Assembly: GCA_027575765.1 (NCBI GenBank)
Contig: JANBPT010000336.1
Location: 1-43,382 of the forward strand
Length of the DNA: 43,382 nt
Direction of reading: 5' to 3'
Source of the DNA: Tieghemiomyces parasiticus
Taxonomy: Eukaryota; Kickxellomycota; Dimargaritomycetes; Dimargaritales; Dimargaritaceae
A program made the translations under genes and the position numbers. The notes beneath the pieces are model-generated. The model saw nothing but the letters and a program-made list of their open reading frames with translations. It searched no databases and was not told the DNA's origin. Below, one piece after another: positions 1-11,700 of this stretch (positions are counted from its first letter, which is position 1; the number at the start of each line of letters is the position of its first letter).

Positions 1-1430
1 GGCGAACGTTTGGAGTTGGTCCACCATGGTGTTGATGGTGGTCTTGAGGTCATCGAGCTCACCGCGGGCTGTGACTTTGATCTTCTGCGTAAGGTCGCCG
101 CGCGCGACGGCCGTGCATACTCCAGCGATATCCCGCACCTGGTCTGTGAGGTTACGGGCCATGCCGTTCACGCTATCCGTCAAATCCTTCCAGGTGCCGT
201 CCACGCCGACTACGGTGGCCTGCCCCCCAAGTCGGCCTTCGGTACCGACTTCCTGGGCCATGCGGGTGACTTCCGAGGCAAATGTCTGGAGCTGATCTAC
301 CATGATGTTGATGGTCACCTTCATCTCGTCCAGTTCACCCCGAGCAGTAACTTCGACCTTCTGGGTGAGGTCGCCGCGCGCGACGGCCGTGCATACTCCA
401 GCGATATCGCGTACCTGGTCCGTGAGGTTGCGGGCCATGAGGTTGACATTATCAGTGAGATCCTTCCAGGTTCCGTCGACGTCCTCTACGGTGGCCTGGC
501 CGCCCAGCTTGCCTTCGGTACCGACCTCGCGGGCTACGCGCGTGACTTCAGCGGCGAATGTCTGGAGTTGGTCCACCATGGTGTTGATCGTGACCTTCAT
601 ATCGTCGAGCTCGCCACGGGCCGTCACCTTCACTTTCTGAGTGAGGTCACCACGCGCGACCGCAGTACAGACCCCGGCGATATCGCGGACCTGGTGCGTA
701 AGGTTAGAAGCCATCATGTTGACGCTGTCGGTGAGGTCTTTCCACGTGCCGTCGACCCCGTCTACCTTGGCCTGGCCGCCGAGCTTTCCTTCTGTGCCGA
801 CCTCGCGGGCGACGCGGGTGACCTCGGAGGCAAAGATACGCAATTGGTCCACCATAGTGTTAATCGTGACCTTCATGTCGTCCAACTCGCCGCGGGCAGT
901 GACCTCGATCTTCTGGTTCAGGTCGCCTTTGGCTACGGCCTTACACACCGACGCTATATCCCGTACCTGATCGGTCAGGTTCGAGGCCATGGTATTGACG
1001 TCGTCGGTGAGTTCTTTCCAGAGGCCGCTTACGTCGTGCACCTCAGCGACACCGCCAAGCTTACCCTCTGTACCCACATCCAGGGTGAGCCGCCGCACCT
1101 CAGAGGCGAACACCCACAGAGAATCCACCATCTGGTTAAAGTACTCCTTGATCTGGCCCATCTCACCCTTGATGTTGACAGTCACCTTGCGGCTGAGGTC
1201 CCCGTTGGCTACGGCCTTGCACACGGTCGCAATGTCACGGACCTGGGCGGTGAGGTTCTCCACCATGGTGTTGACGTCGTCAGTCAGGTCACGCCACACA
1301 CCCTTGGTGTCAGGTAGGACGGCCTGGATGCCGAGCTCACCCTCGATACCGACATCCAGGGTAACCTTAGTGAGCTGGGCTGAGAACTCCTGGAGCCGGT
1401 CCACCATGTGGTTCAGCGCCCCACCCATAG
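1..1430 (-). repeat. Six in-frame 276-bp tandem repeats encoding HAMP units
   Basis: A CCACCAT-type motif (plus-strand view of the codons for T-M-V-D) recurs at 21, 297, 573, 849, 1125 and 1401, exactly 276 bp (92 codons) apart; the 297 copy reads CTACCAT. The four leftmost units are visibly similar at the DNA level, the two rightmost are more diverged. The repeats are coding and lie inside the HAMP kinase gene. Confidence 0.9.
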
Positions 1431-2271
1431 CGGCCACGGAACCGCCGGCGCGTAGGGAAAACCGCGGAGCCAGGTCGCCTTCCGACACGGCACTGCATAT
1501 CCGGGTTACCTCCTGGACGTGGGCGTCGTGGGAGTTGACGGCCTGGCCAAGGCTATGGGACAGTTCTTGAAAGCGGTCGGGCTTGGTCTCTGAGGAGGCG
1601 GGAATCGTGACGGGAGCGAACTCGTCCATGGTAATCAACCTGGCGGTGCGGGTGGCGGACTGGAGCACGCGGTCCGTGCGCTGAGTCATCGTGAGGAGAC
1701 TGGTCAAGAAGCCAGCCACTAGGGGATTGTGGTGGCCCTCGGGGCAGACGATCTGTCGACTAAAGTCGCCTTTGCCAGCGGCGTGAACCAGGTCGCTGGC
1801 CTGGTGGAGACAGGAGGCGCAGAAGGCCACAGTGGCCGGCCGGTCAGATAGAGAAGTAGCGGCGGTGTTAGTGGGCACCGGCTTGCAACCTGGCCAGGCC
1901 GGGGTTTCAACCGACAGAGGTCGTAGGCTGTCGCGTAGGGCGGTGGGGGCACCTGCGTCGGTGTGCCTGGCCGGGACAAGCTCTGTTGAGGGCGTGCTGT
2001 TGGACTCGCAGGGTGTGAGCAAGTCGCTGGGCATGATGCAGCCGGCCGCATCCGCGGGGCTAGTCGACTCCTGACCCGCGGTCCGCCGGTAGAATTGCAA
2101 TTCGTTGGTAAGCTCGAGCTGGCGGGTCAGGATGCGCCGCAGGGAATGCTCGACCTGCTGAGTAAGGGCGGGGTCTAAACCGCGCGGAGCGTCAAGTGAC
2201 AGAGAAGCATGATAGTCTCCGGCTTCGAACCGGCTCAGGACGGTATCGATATAAGATATAAACTCTGTCAT
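1..2271 (-). CDS. nik1: Group III (Nik1/Os-1-type) HAMP-repeat histidine kinase, N-terminal part, truncated by window edge
   Basis: The minus strand is open from an ATG at 2271 to the window edge (757 codons). Residues 1-250 form a variable N-terminus without a membrane segment. From about residue 250 there are six HAMP-type units with period 92 residues; the conserved T-M-V-D-Q-L-type element recurs at residues near 288, 380, 472, 564, 656 and 748, each unit also carrying V-R-D-I-A, C-x-A-V-A-x-G-D-L and G-T-W-K-D-L-T-D elements. The unit nearest the N-terminus is the most diverged. This array is diagnostic of cytosolic fungal group III hybrid kinases, which act upstream of the HOG MAPK path in osmosensing and are the targets of phenylpyrrole and dicarboximide fungicides (family knowledge). 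The HisKA, ATPase and receiver domains should lie left of the window. No intron is seen. It is divergent from the CHASE kinase at 8761. The exact start is less certain than the family. Confidence 0.93.
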   Translation of the reverse strand, partial: MTEFISYIDTVLSRFEAGDYHASLSLDAPRGLDPALTQQVEHSLRRILTRQLELTNELQFYRRTAGQESTSPADAAGCIMPSDLLTPCESNSTPSTELVPARHTDAGAPTALRDSLRPLSVETPAWPGCKPVPTNTAATSLSDRPATVAFCASCLHQASDLVHAAGKGDFSRQIVCPEGHHNPLVAGFLTSLLTMTQRTDRVLQSATRTARLITMDEFAPVTIPASSETKPDRFQELSHSLGQAVNSHDAHVQEVTRICSAVSEGDLAPRFSLRAGGSVAAMGGALNHMVDRLQEFSAQLTKVTLDVGIEGELGIQAVLPDTKGVWRDLTDDVNTMVENLTAQVRDIATVCKAVANGDLSRKVTVNIKGEMGQIKEYFNQMVDSLWVFASEVRRLTLDVGTEGKLGGVAEVHDVSGLWKELTDDVNTMASNLTDQVRDIASVCKAVAKGDLNQKIEVTARGELDDMKVTINTMVDQLRIFASEVTRVAREVGTEGKLGGQAKVDGVDGTWKDLTDSVNMMASNLTHQVRDIAGVCTAVARGDLTQKVKVTARGELDDMKVTINTMVDQLQTFAAEVTRVAREVGTEGKLGGQATVEDVDGTWKDLTDNVNLMARNLTDQVRDIAGVCTAVARGDLTQKVEVTARGELDEMKVTINIMVDQLQTFASEVTRMAQEVGTEGRLGGQATVVGVDGTWKDLTDSVNGMARNLTDQVRDIAGVCTAVARGDLTQKIKVTARGELDDLKTTINTMVDQLQTFA

Positions 2272-5200
2272 GCCCGAAAGGGTGGTACCACCTAGTCGAG
2301 ATGGCGGACGGGTGGGGAGAAGGGAAAAAGGTGCGGCGGGTTTTACAGGCGGCTACCGTAAGGGGGGGAGGGCTAGGTCTGAACTTAAGGGAGGGAGTAT
2401 TGGTCACAGGTAGCAAGCAGTAGCGGAGAGACAGGGTAGAAATGGCGTGGCTCGGAAAGAGGTAGACGAGTGGTACTCGGGTGTGTAAGTTTGGTGGGTA
2501 AAGATGGGTGGCGCAGAGGCGACGAGCAAGTAATAGCGGTCGATGGGATCACGTTGCAGAATGGCCAATACCAAAGTGACGGGGCAGTTGGGGAGAGAGC
2601 GAAATGGAAGTGGTACACGGCGGGGGGCGCGGGAAGGGGTGAAAGGGCTGGTACGATCCGCTAGGTCGGAGATAGTAAGTCGTTGGATAAGTAGATAGGG
2701 GTCGAGACGGGTCAATGTGGCAGTGGACGGACCGGTCGGTGAAGACGGAGAGCGACTTTAAATGGGGAGTTCCTTAACGAAATAGGCTGCGTCTAAACTT
2801 GAAGAAACCGAGGAGGTAACAGGTGGGATAGGGTGGGTGTCACGGTGGAGTTCGGGGACGCATGCCGTACGTAAGCTCGGATGCTTCCAGGGCCAGGGCG
2901 AGCGGGGGGCCGGAATTAAGTAGAAAGGCGGGAAAGGGGGGAATGGGTTAGGACGCTAAACAGGTGTTAAGTATGGGTGGGAAAGCCTGATCAGTGTTGC
3001 ACCAATGCCTAAAGACGGATAGGAGAAGGAAAGGGTTACGGGTAGGAAAACGAGAAGTGTCGCCTAGTCGACCCTAGAGCGAATAGCGGCGGGCCTTAGT
3101 GCGGAGAATAGAGGAATAACGGTTCGGTAGGTGGGAATCCACAATGCACCACGCTATGTGACCGGGCGGTTAAGGTGAAGGGGTGTGTCAGGCCGGCAGG
3201 TGGAGCTTCGAGTCTAAGGAGCATAGGGCGATGGCGGGACGATCGAGGTAAGAAGGTTAGCTCGGGGGTCCGACAGTATCCAACGGGTGAACAGTCGCTG
3301 GTCTGCCGCTGCCGCTTCTACGGTCCAAACCTTAGTATCCCCGGGGGGGGGCGCCAGGTTACACGCAGCCGAGTGCGGGCTTTTGTGGGAGGGTCCTGGC
3401 AGGCCGGTTGCTTGAGGGAATTCGCAGTCCTCTATACTCACCTAGTTGGTGAGCCGGCGGGACGGGGGAGGACGGGGGTTGGAAAACTGGGTGCTAATAG
3501 GGGGCCGGGGCATACGAACTTAATACCGGAGTAGGCAGCAACAACCACGACGCTACACGAGAGACGTTACAATGGGCAACAAAAGAGAAGGCGGGGACCT
3601 AGGCGTGGATATAAGGCTGGCAACCCAAATAGAGGTGTGCGTTAAACGGCAGTCCCGGAGAGGCTATTAAACGTTGGGTAGAGAGAGAAGGCTAAGACGG
3701 AGGAGAGATGAGTGAAAGGCGGCCCTGGGCCGTGTGTTGTAGGAGGAGTAAGGGTGGCCAGACGCAGCGGCGCTGGAAGGGAGGCGTGGTTCAGTGGAGC
3801 CGACAAAAGGGCAGGAGGAGTGGCACGGGTACAGATAGTCAGGGAAGATGGACGAATCGGAGAAATATTGGTCGGGACGAAAACATGGCCGGGGGAGACC
3901 ATGAGAGGGGCGACCTGCCTACCTTTACTTGGTCACACTAGTCGGGCGGGGGAAAAATTTTAGAGAATACGGTAGGTAGGCGGAGCCCCGCAAACAGATG
4001 GGGAGGGGGGAGAGATACACTGCCAACTGTAGGCCGAAGCTAGCGAAACCAGCCAATGACCGTGGTGCCTAGTTGGCTCCACCCATGCATCGCAACGGGC
4101 CTACGACGCGTGGCGAAGAGTGAGATGGCAGCCAGTAAATGGGGGTGGCAGCTGAAGAGTCTAACTGGCTCTCGACCGCTCCGACACGCTCCAACCTACC
4201 ATCGGTAGAGCACCATTCAATTGCCGGTGGATGAGGCCGAATAAGCGACGGGCCGAGGGCGACGGCGCAGTGGGCACCATAGAAATAGGATGGGCGTAGA
4301 TGTAGCCAAGGTTCGAAATCAAGGCCTTGAGGGGACGAGGGTTGGGTACGAGTGGGGGGTAAACGAAATCAGTCCGATTGCAGAGTTCCCAGGTTGTATG
4401 ATGATATTGATTAAAGGGTTGACCGCGACAGGGTGGTATTTTTCCGTTGGAGGTTTACCCTCGTACAAAGAAGGCAGGCGGGAGGAGAGGCAGGGCCGAA
4501 ATGGGGCTCGCTACTGGCGCACAGAGGACCACGAAACCATCTGAAAAATACAGCTAAACATGAGAACTACACGGCTAATTGATGAGATACCGCGGCACAT
4601 CCCTCGGTGGGTGGGAGCGGGCGTGCTACCTGTAGGCCAGTAATGCTCAGCTGGCAGCTACACTAGGCATCCTTCGCCACCCGCTGGAGATATTTTGAAA
4701 TACCAGTAATCCGGTTGATTCGACTTGCCCGCCGCCGGGAACGAATCGAATGTATCCGGGTTTACTTTGGTTGGTACAATATGCATAGTTCCCCAAAAAA
4801 CTTGATAATATGCGATGATTGCCTAAAAAGGTGAAAATCGGGATACTTCCTGACGCCCTTCGGACCTTCCGGCGCTGGCCCGACCAATGGGGGCGCTCGG
4901 TGGTGAAAGTTGTAAAAACAGGAGGCCCCAGCCATTGATATTCCGTGCTTTGCTGGGGAGCTCTGTATGCCCCAGCCTGTGCAAGTGGCTGCAGAGAATG
5001 GCTGGAGGTTTAAAAAAGGCTATTGCCATTGACCTCAACACTGGAGGAGCCGAGGATATTCTCTTAGATGGGTGAGCCACCCTTGGGATCAACGCATTGA
5101 CGCGTGGTGAATAGACCGGTGAGGCGTCGCGGACACGGAACCACAACTTTGGTTGGTAGGGAGGGGGCCCCACAGGCTAGACGATCCACCATTTTATGTA

Positions 5201-8200
5201 AGTATCACTAGTAACTATAGCCAACGACCGCCTCCTTAGCTTTCCTCACTCTATAACCCGACGGCCAAATCTGCCTTTATACATCTGCCAATTAACACGA
5301 CTTCCGAGTTGCGCAGGTTTAAGGACGGCCCATCGCACAGGAGAACAATACAGTTAAAGTCACCTTCTTTATACTATAGAGCCCTGCAACAATCTGCCCA
5401 AGGTGCATGTAGTTGAGTGCCACGGCCAGCTGGCAATATCATCGAAATTTGTGATCACTAGCGAGTGTTAAAAAGTGGAAAAGGGACCAATCAGGGTAAG
5501 AGTTGTATGAGACACTCCTCCTTTCCAGCTGACCACTGGGAGTCGCGGTTGGACGCTGGAAATCCGGGTCCGAAGGGCTTTCCGTATACAATCTTTCCTT
5601 TTTAGGTACCAGTTTAACTACGTCAGCCGATCCGTCCCCATCTGGTGAATCCAGCTCCTGCTATGTTCTAGGGCGTGGGAGTGGGTATGTGACACTCGGC
5701 TCAGGCTTCGTCTGGCCAAAATCGCACTTTGGTGGGCATATGGGTCGATCGTAAATTCAGGAGATGGGTTTGATACGGGAGGGCATGAAACAAAGGCAGC
5801 AGGTAATGGTTGCAACCCACCCTCTGGCTACGATCAGATTGGCCATGCGCCTATGCGGTGGTGGCAGTTGTATGAGGATGGTAGTAATGATTTGCGTGGC
5901 TCATTCCAGCGCATAGGGCCTGAACGACTCGATGCTAGACTAATGATCGCAGTAAAAAGAAGAAAATTTAAAGTGGGCGTGGCAACAGATACGTGGTTGG
6001 GCGGCATTGGATCACAACGGCTATATGCCATATCCTTCAAGGAGCCTTGTTCGCCCTGGCCTGTATGCTCACCACGTATGCCTTCTGGCATCCGATGAAC
6101 CACCTGCACCAGACGTGTACTCACGTATTCATCACACGCTAAGGGTTCTGTGGCCCACCGCACCTGTGACGGCCCCGGCATCTGGAAAGCGGCTAGCAAC
6201 GTGCCATTTAAATTGACGCATCCGACGCTACCTCTCCCATTGAAGGCCAGCAAGTAGGAATATGCTGATTCGTGGCGATCCTTGCTGAATACCTGAGCCG
6301 CCCAATTGCAATCAAGCCATTCGGCCAGGCACCGTAGAATGATGGGCGCGATGGTTGATTTGATACTGGTAAAGAAGGCCTTAAAAGCGAGGCCGATAGC
6401 ACCATTGGATGGCTGAGCGGTGCTGGATGGTCTTCTATGATTAACCCCCCCTCCGGATTCCAGGCGTAAGCGGGCCGACAATGAATCTCGGCAGGACCTG
6501 TCGCCCACCGCACCTAGTCCGTATACCCAAAACGTAAGCGCATCGACACACCAACCCTTTCCCTCTAGCCATACCAATCTATCTTACCTTTCACAATCGA
6601 CCGTGTCCATATCTACTGGTCAAGGGTGGCGGGGCGGGGAGACGATGGGAAAGCGGGTGAGCCTACTGATGCACACTCCCAGAGAATACGGCGGCGTTTT
6701 CACATAACCCAGTGGGCGACCGGGTGGTGCGGGCCGGCATTTCCGCTCCCTGACAGGGACATACTATTCGTAAAGACTGCCTTTCTGTCTCCATTGTGCA
6801 TTGAGTCTATGCCAGACTCCCATTGAGCGTCTGACTCTTGCCTCATGCCACCGTTGTTTGCCCACACTCACTCCTCTCCTCTCCTATGGATTCCCGTGCG
6901 TATCTCCGTCGGCGCCCAGTTGTCGGCCCACCACTGGGGCGACGCGTGTCAATTCCGCACGGTACCTGTACCAGTTAGCGGCCACGCTCCGCATACTTAA
7001 CCAGTCCCAATCGCTCCTCGGCCTGCTACTGGTTTTTCTTGCCTCTGTTCTGACCTGACCTTGCGTCTGCTGTCGAACACGGCATATTGGCTCGCCCCTA
7101 CCCTCCCCGCCTCCTACATTGTCGTACGTCTTCGCTCGCGTTGTTGCTCTCCACACCACATCGCCACGCTAGCGCAGTCTGTTAGCTGTCCTCCCCGTCG
7201 TCAGTTTGGCAAGCATCGCACCCCCTCAGCTATCCAGCTTTGGGCTACTGTTACCTGTGCGCTGTCCTAATATTAACCAAACCCTCTGCTCTACTTGGGT
7301 AGTAGCGGACCCCACCGACTACCATCCCCCGTTCACCTCTACCCAACTTGCCACCGGCGACCTCACTTGCCAGTGGTGAACTTCAGCTCGGTCGCATAGC
7401 CCCAGGAGTCTTGTCGATTGCGTGTCCTAATTGTTTTTTTTTTCCCTAGCCATCGGGCTTGCCTGTTCATACACCAGCGTTCGGGGAGTTTCCTAACTCG
7501 TTCAGCCCCAGCCGATTCGCCACCCCTCACACCCTCCTCCTTTCTCCTCTCTCCCCGACCACACACCTCTTCACCCTCCATCGACGTCCCTTGGCATTTA
7601 GGGCCATTACTGGTGTGAAGTTTTGTACTCGGCCTCTGCCCCTCCCTCCCCTCTCCACCACATACAACTACTATTGGCCTGCCGCCCGTTTAGCACCAGT
7701 TTCCCTCCTCTCAGCCCCGCGCTTCCGCGCCCCGAGTATACTTCACGCCGTCCTTGGTCTTCTCCACTTCTTTCACGGCTGCCTTTGCCTTTGGGGCTCT
7801 TTGCTTCTGCTTCCTTGTGAACTAGTTTTGCTGCAACTTTCAGTCCTACGTTGAGTATCCTTCTACTGCTTCTTTGGCACTTGCCTGTTGGCCATTTTTT
7901 TTTTTTGGCAACTGAGATACGATTGTTACGCGCTTTCCTTGGTCAATACCAGCCGCAACTTGGGCTTCCTTCACTACGCCCGTCTGACTTGACAAGCCCC
8001 TGCTGAAAAACTCGGGTTTGGCTCTTTGGCTATCTCCGAACCTGCTACTCCTGCGTGATCTCAACTCCACCTATTTTTTCCACTCCACTGTCATCCATTT
8101 CCCAACCACCGCGTCCCCGATGTCTCTACCCGGTCCACCCGCCCTTGCAGCCTTTTAAGCCCTACCTGATTGTTTCGCCACCGGGATCGCACCTAGTCCC

Positions 8201-8760
8201 AACTACCTCCTTTCCGCTTCTAACAAGGACGGTCTTGTGCCCCTCCCCCTACACCCCGCCGTAGGGGAGTGTTTTCCTTGAATAATCACCGTTGGTCACT
8301 TACCGGCGCTGCTCTGTATCCACCTTGGCCGCCGCTGGTTAGCCTGTCCCACCCCACTCGCTCGCTTCTCCCACCCCTTTGCCGGGAACCCGTTTTTCTC
8401 GAGGTCGCGCTGTCTAGGCTTTGTACCAGCACCTCTTAATCGTGTCCTCCCCACGCTGACCCTAGGCCATTGGCACCGCTACGACCCGTAATTGTAAACC
8501 CAGACTTCCTAGGGCCACGTGTGTTTTTTTTTCATTACTCGGTGGTTCCTCTCCGCTTCCAGTCTGTGACTAGCCGAAGCTGGCCACACGCGCACCATCT
8601 GTAGCCCAACTGCCCAGCACCGTGCTCGTGGCACCACTGTATCACAGACTCAAGTGGATCGGTCCGGTAGCCCCCTCCCTATGTCCCTGCACATTGCTTA
8701 CCCTACCCGTCCCTTCGCCCCTCTGCTCGGCACTTTGACTTTGTACCTCCCTAGCATAGT
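2272..8760. other. 6.5-kb gene-poor spacer between two divergent histidine kinase genes
   Basis: No convincing gene is seen. The left part (about 2.3-4.5 kb) is purine-rich on the + strand, so pyrimidine-rich on the strand of the HAMP kinase. The right part (about 6.8-8.76 kb) is pyrimidine-rich on the + strand, the strand of the CHASE kinase. The two flanks thus mirror each other and are probably long promoters or leaders. The middle (4.6-6.7 kb) has near-balanced composition and holds a 247-codon minus-strand ORF (5834-6577) and an 81-codon plus-strand ORF (5853-6098). Neither resembles a protein I recognise, and both use codons less GC-rich at third positions than the real genes here. Confidence 0.6.
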
Positions 8761-11700
8761 ATGAGCGTCGCCCCCCACGCAGGGTCTCCGCCATCACCCG
8801 GCGAGGCCCGGGCGTTGCGACGTGCACCCACCACGCCCGACCAGGCAGACGACGCCTGTAATCAAACCCAAGCCGACATGTTATCTATGCCGTCGAGTAT
8901 CACTGGTACGACGACCATGTCCCTCACCCCCGCCTATTCCATATCCAACAAACATATCAACCGGCCCTACAGCCCCACCAAAGGCGCTCCCACCATTGCC
9001 GAGCTGACCTCTGCAGGGCCCACTGGCCTGTTCCTGGCTCCCAGTCGGGCTGAGGAGCAACCACCCGTCTCCGAAATCAACTGGTCCAATCAATTTTTTA
9101 ATCCCACCGACGCACAGGTCCGTTACCCGCAGCTCGGTGACTCAGGTGCACCTCTGATACCCCCTGCCCGCCATTCCTCAACCCCCGCCGCGTTTCCGTC
9201 GCCGCTCGCTACTCACTCTGGACCCAGCACGCCGCCTGTCAACGCTCCTGCCGCTCGATGGGGATCGTCTCCGCGATCCTGGCTCCGTACCCTGCGCACT
9301 TACTATTTGGCGTCCTGGTCGGCTTTCTGCCAGCACGTTCTCCCGGGGCTAATTATCTTGCTCGGCATCGGTATCAGTATTGTGGTATTTTTTGTATTCG
9401 TCAATAGCAGGCGCAATGGGATCATTAATGATTTCCACTGGCGAAGCCGCGAGCGCGCCGATACGGTGATCAACAATTTCCTCACTGCGCAGCAGGCCTC
9501 GCAGGGCTACTACGCTTTGGTTAACAGCGGGGCTTACGTGACCAACGACTTGTCCAACCGCTACGGTCAGTCCGCCCTTTACAATTCAAACCTCTTTGGT
9601 CTCGGTATCAACGTAATCGTGCCCGGGAGCGCGCGCACGACCTTTGAGCAGTCCCGCAACCTCACCCTCTCCCAGTTCGACGCCAACTTGGACACCTTTG
9701 TTCCGCGTGCCAATGCCAACGAGTACTGCGTTCTAGTTATGACCTATCCAGAGGCTGGCATCACCCCGGTAGGCTTCGACATCTTCTCTGATCCCATCCG
9801 GACCCAGGCAGTCAAGCAGGCCCGCAGCACCTTGGCTCCCGCCCTGACTGGGCCCATGACCATTTACCAAACCGTTAACGGGGTGCTGGTTCCCGTGCCG
9901 GACCCGGTAGTGTCCGTGTTTTATCCTGTGTACGGTAACATCACTGCCACCGGCCGACCCGCAACCCCCTCCGACGTGATCACCGTAGTCGGAGCCTCTT
10001 ACCGCCTTCGTACATCCTTTGACCAGGTGCTAGCAAGCTTCCAGGATCAGCCGGTCCTCCTCCAAATCTGGGATGTACCCACCCACCAGATGCTTTACCA
10101 TTCGGATCACCTATTCAATGGCACCGAATGGTCGGATACAACCTTCGACCAGAAATTCACCGTGCTTGACCGTCAGTGGTTGGTGCGCAGCACTGTCGCC
10201 AAGTCCGCCCTGTCCAAGTCGGTGGATGCCACCGCCATTGTACTCATGATCATCATGCTACTCTTTGCGGCCGTCCTCGCAGTGATCCTACGCATGTTCA
10301 CTCGGCGTTTCTTCCGGGCCCGGCGCACTGTGCACGACCAGCACGTGGAGCTGGGAAAATCCCGTTTCATCGGCAACCTATTCAGCCAGCAGAGCGAGGC
10401 CACCTTGCAGGCTATAGCCGACCCGCTCCTCGCCCTGGACTGCCGCGGATATGTGATTGGTACCAACCCCCACGCACTGGACCTCACGGGTTACACCCGC
10501 CGCGAGATGCTGGGCCAATCGCGTCGCGTCGCTGGCCGAACCTCCGGCCGGATCCACATCCGTGACCTGCTAGTATCCCTTGCCGAATGCGCGTTTGATG
10601 AGCCCTGCTCGTTTCACCACGGCGCCCAGCCCGTGCGGTGGGGTATGCGCAACGTGTGGGTGGCTCGTAAGGACGGGTCCCGGTTCGAGGCGGAAGCCAA
10701 TTTCAGCCAGGTCATCGGTGACTCCCACCCACAGTGCCTCCAGGTAGTTGTATTCCGGGACATGACCGAGCGCAAGGCTGCGAAGGAGGCCATTCTCGAG
10801 GCCAAAAAGCAGGCTGAGCGCGCCAGTCAGTCCAAGGGTGCTTTCCTGGCTTTTCTTTGCCATGAAATTCGCAACCCAGCCCACGTTATTCTCGGCTATG
10901 CCGAGATGCTCCGCTCTGCGCTGGGCCCACAGACCCGAGAGGTGCAGGAGGATCTGTTGTGCATCGAGACCGCCGCCCAGTTCATGGGTGTCGTGGTGAG
11001 TGACGTGCTCGACCTGACCCACATGAGCGAAACCAGCGAGGGGCAGGTCCAGCTACAGCAGGATACAGTCCAATTGCCGGACTTTGTGCGCCGCTGCGCC
11101 AAGCTACAGCGTGGCCTGGCCGACGAGCGTGGGATCAGTCTGGCCATCGAGGTAGACGACGCTGTCCCGCCTTACTTTATATTTGACCGTTACCGGCTCT
11201 CGCAGGTCCTCATCAAGCTCATTATTTACACGATCGAGGAGGGCGAAACCGGTGGCGCTGTGGAAGTGTCCGTACACCTGGTCGAGTGGCTCGACGAAGC
11301 CAATACCAGGGCGCGGCTACGGTTTGCCCTGACCACCACGGCCCTCATCTTCTCGCCCGCCAAACTGAAGAGTGACGAACATATCGACAAGCCTTTCGAC
11401 CTAGAAAGTAACTCGCTCGGCGCCAAGTTCTTCTCTGCCGGCGTCTCGCGGGCCCTGGCTCTCACCATCGTTAAGATGCTAGGCGGCCAGCTAGTAGTTG
11501 ACACTGCCCCGGACGGCCGCAGTCGCTGCTACTTTGATTTGGCACTCGACATTCCGGACAGCCATCAGCTCCACGAGCTGGAGCTGCCTTTCAGTGCCTC
11601 GCCTACCCCGAGCGTCTCCGATCTACCCTACCCGGTCCGATCGACCGACCTGGTGGGCGACCCGGGCTCTCAGCCACGCCCATCATTCAGTGGCGAGCAG

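Noticed and set aside
10..1317. 435-codon plus-strand ORF with repetitive His/Val/Asp-rich translation
   Set aside because: It is the antisense shadow of the HAMP array on the minus strand, whose translation matches a known family unit by unit.
4305..4325. B-box-like GGTTCGAAATC
   Set aside because: No A box at the right distance and no cloverleaf pairing found.
5834..6577. 247-codon minus-strand ORF as a gene
   Set aside because: No recognisable motif, weaker GC bias at third codon positions than the real genes, and no C/T-rich leader; kept only as a low-interest finding.
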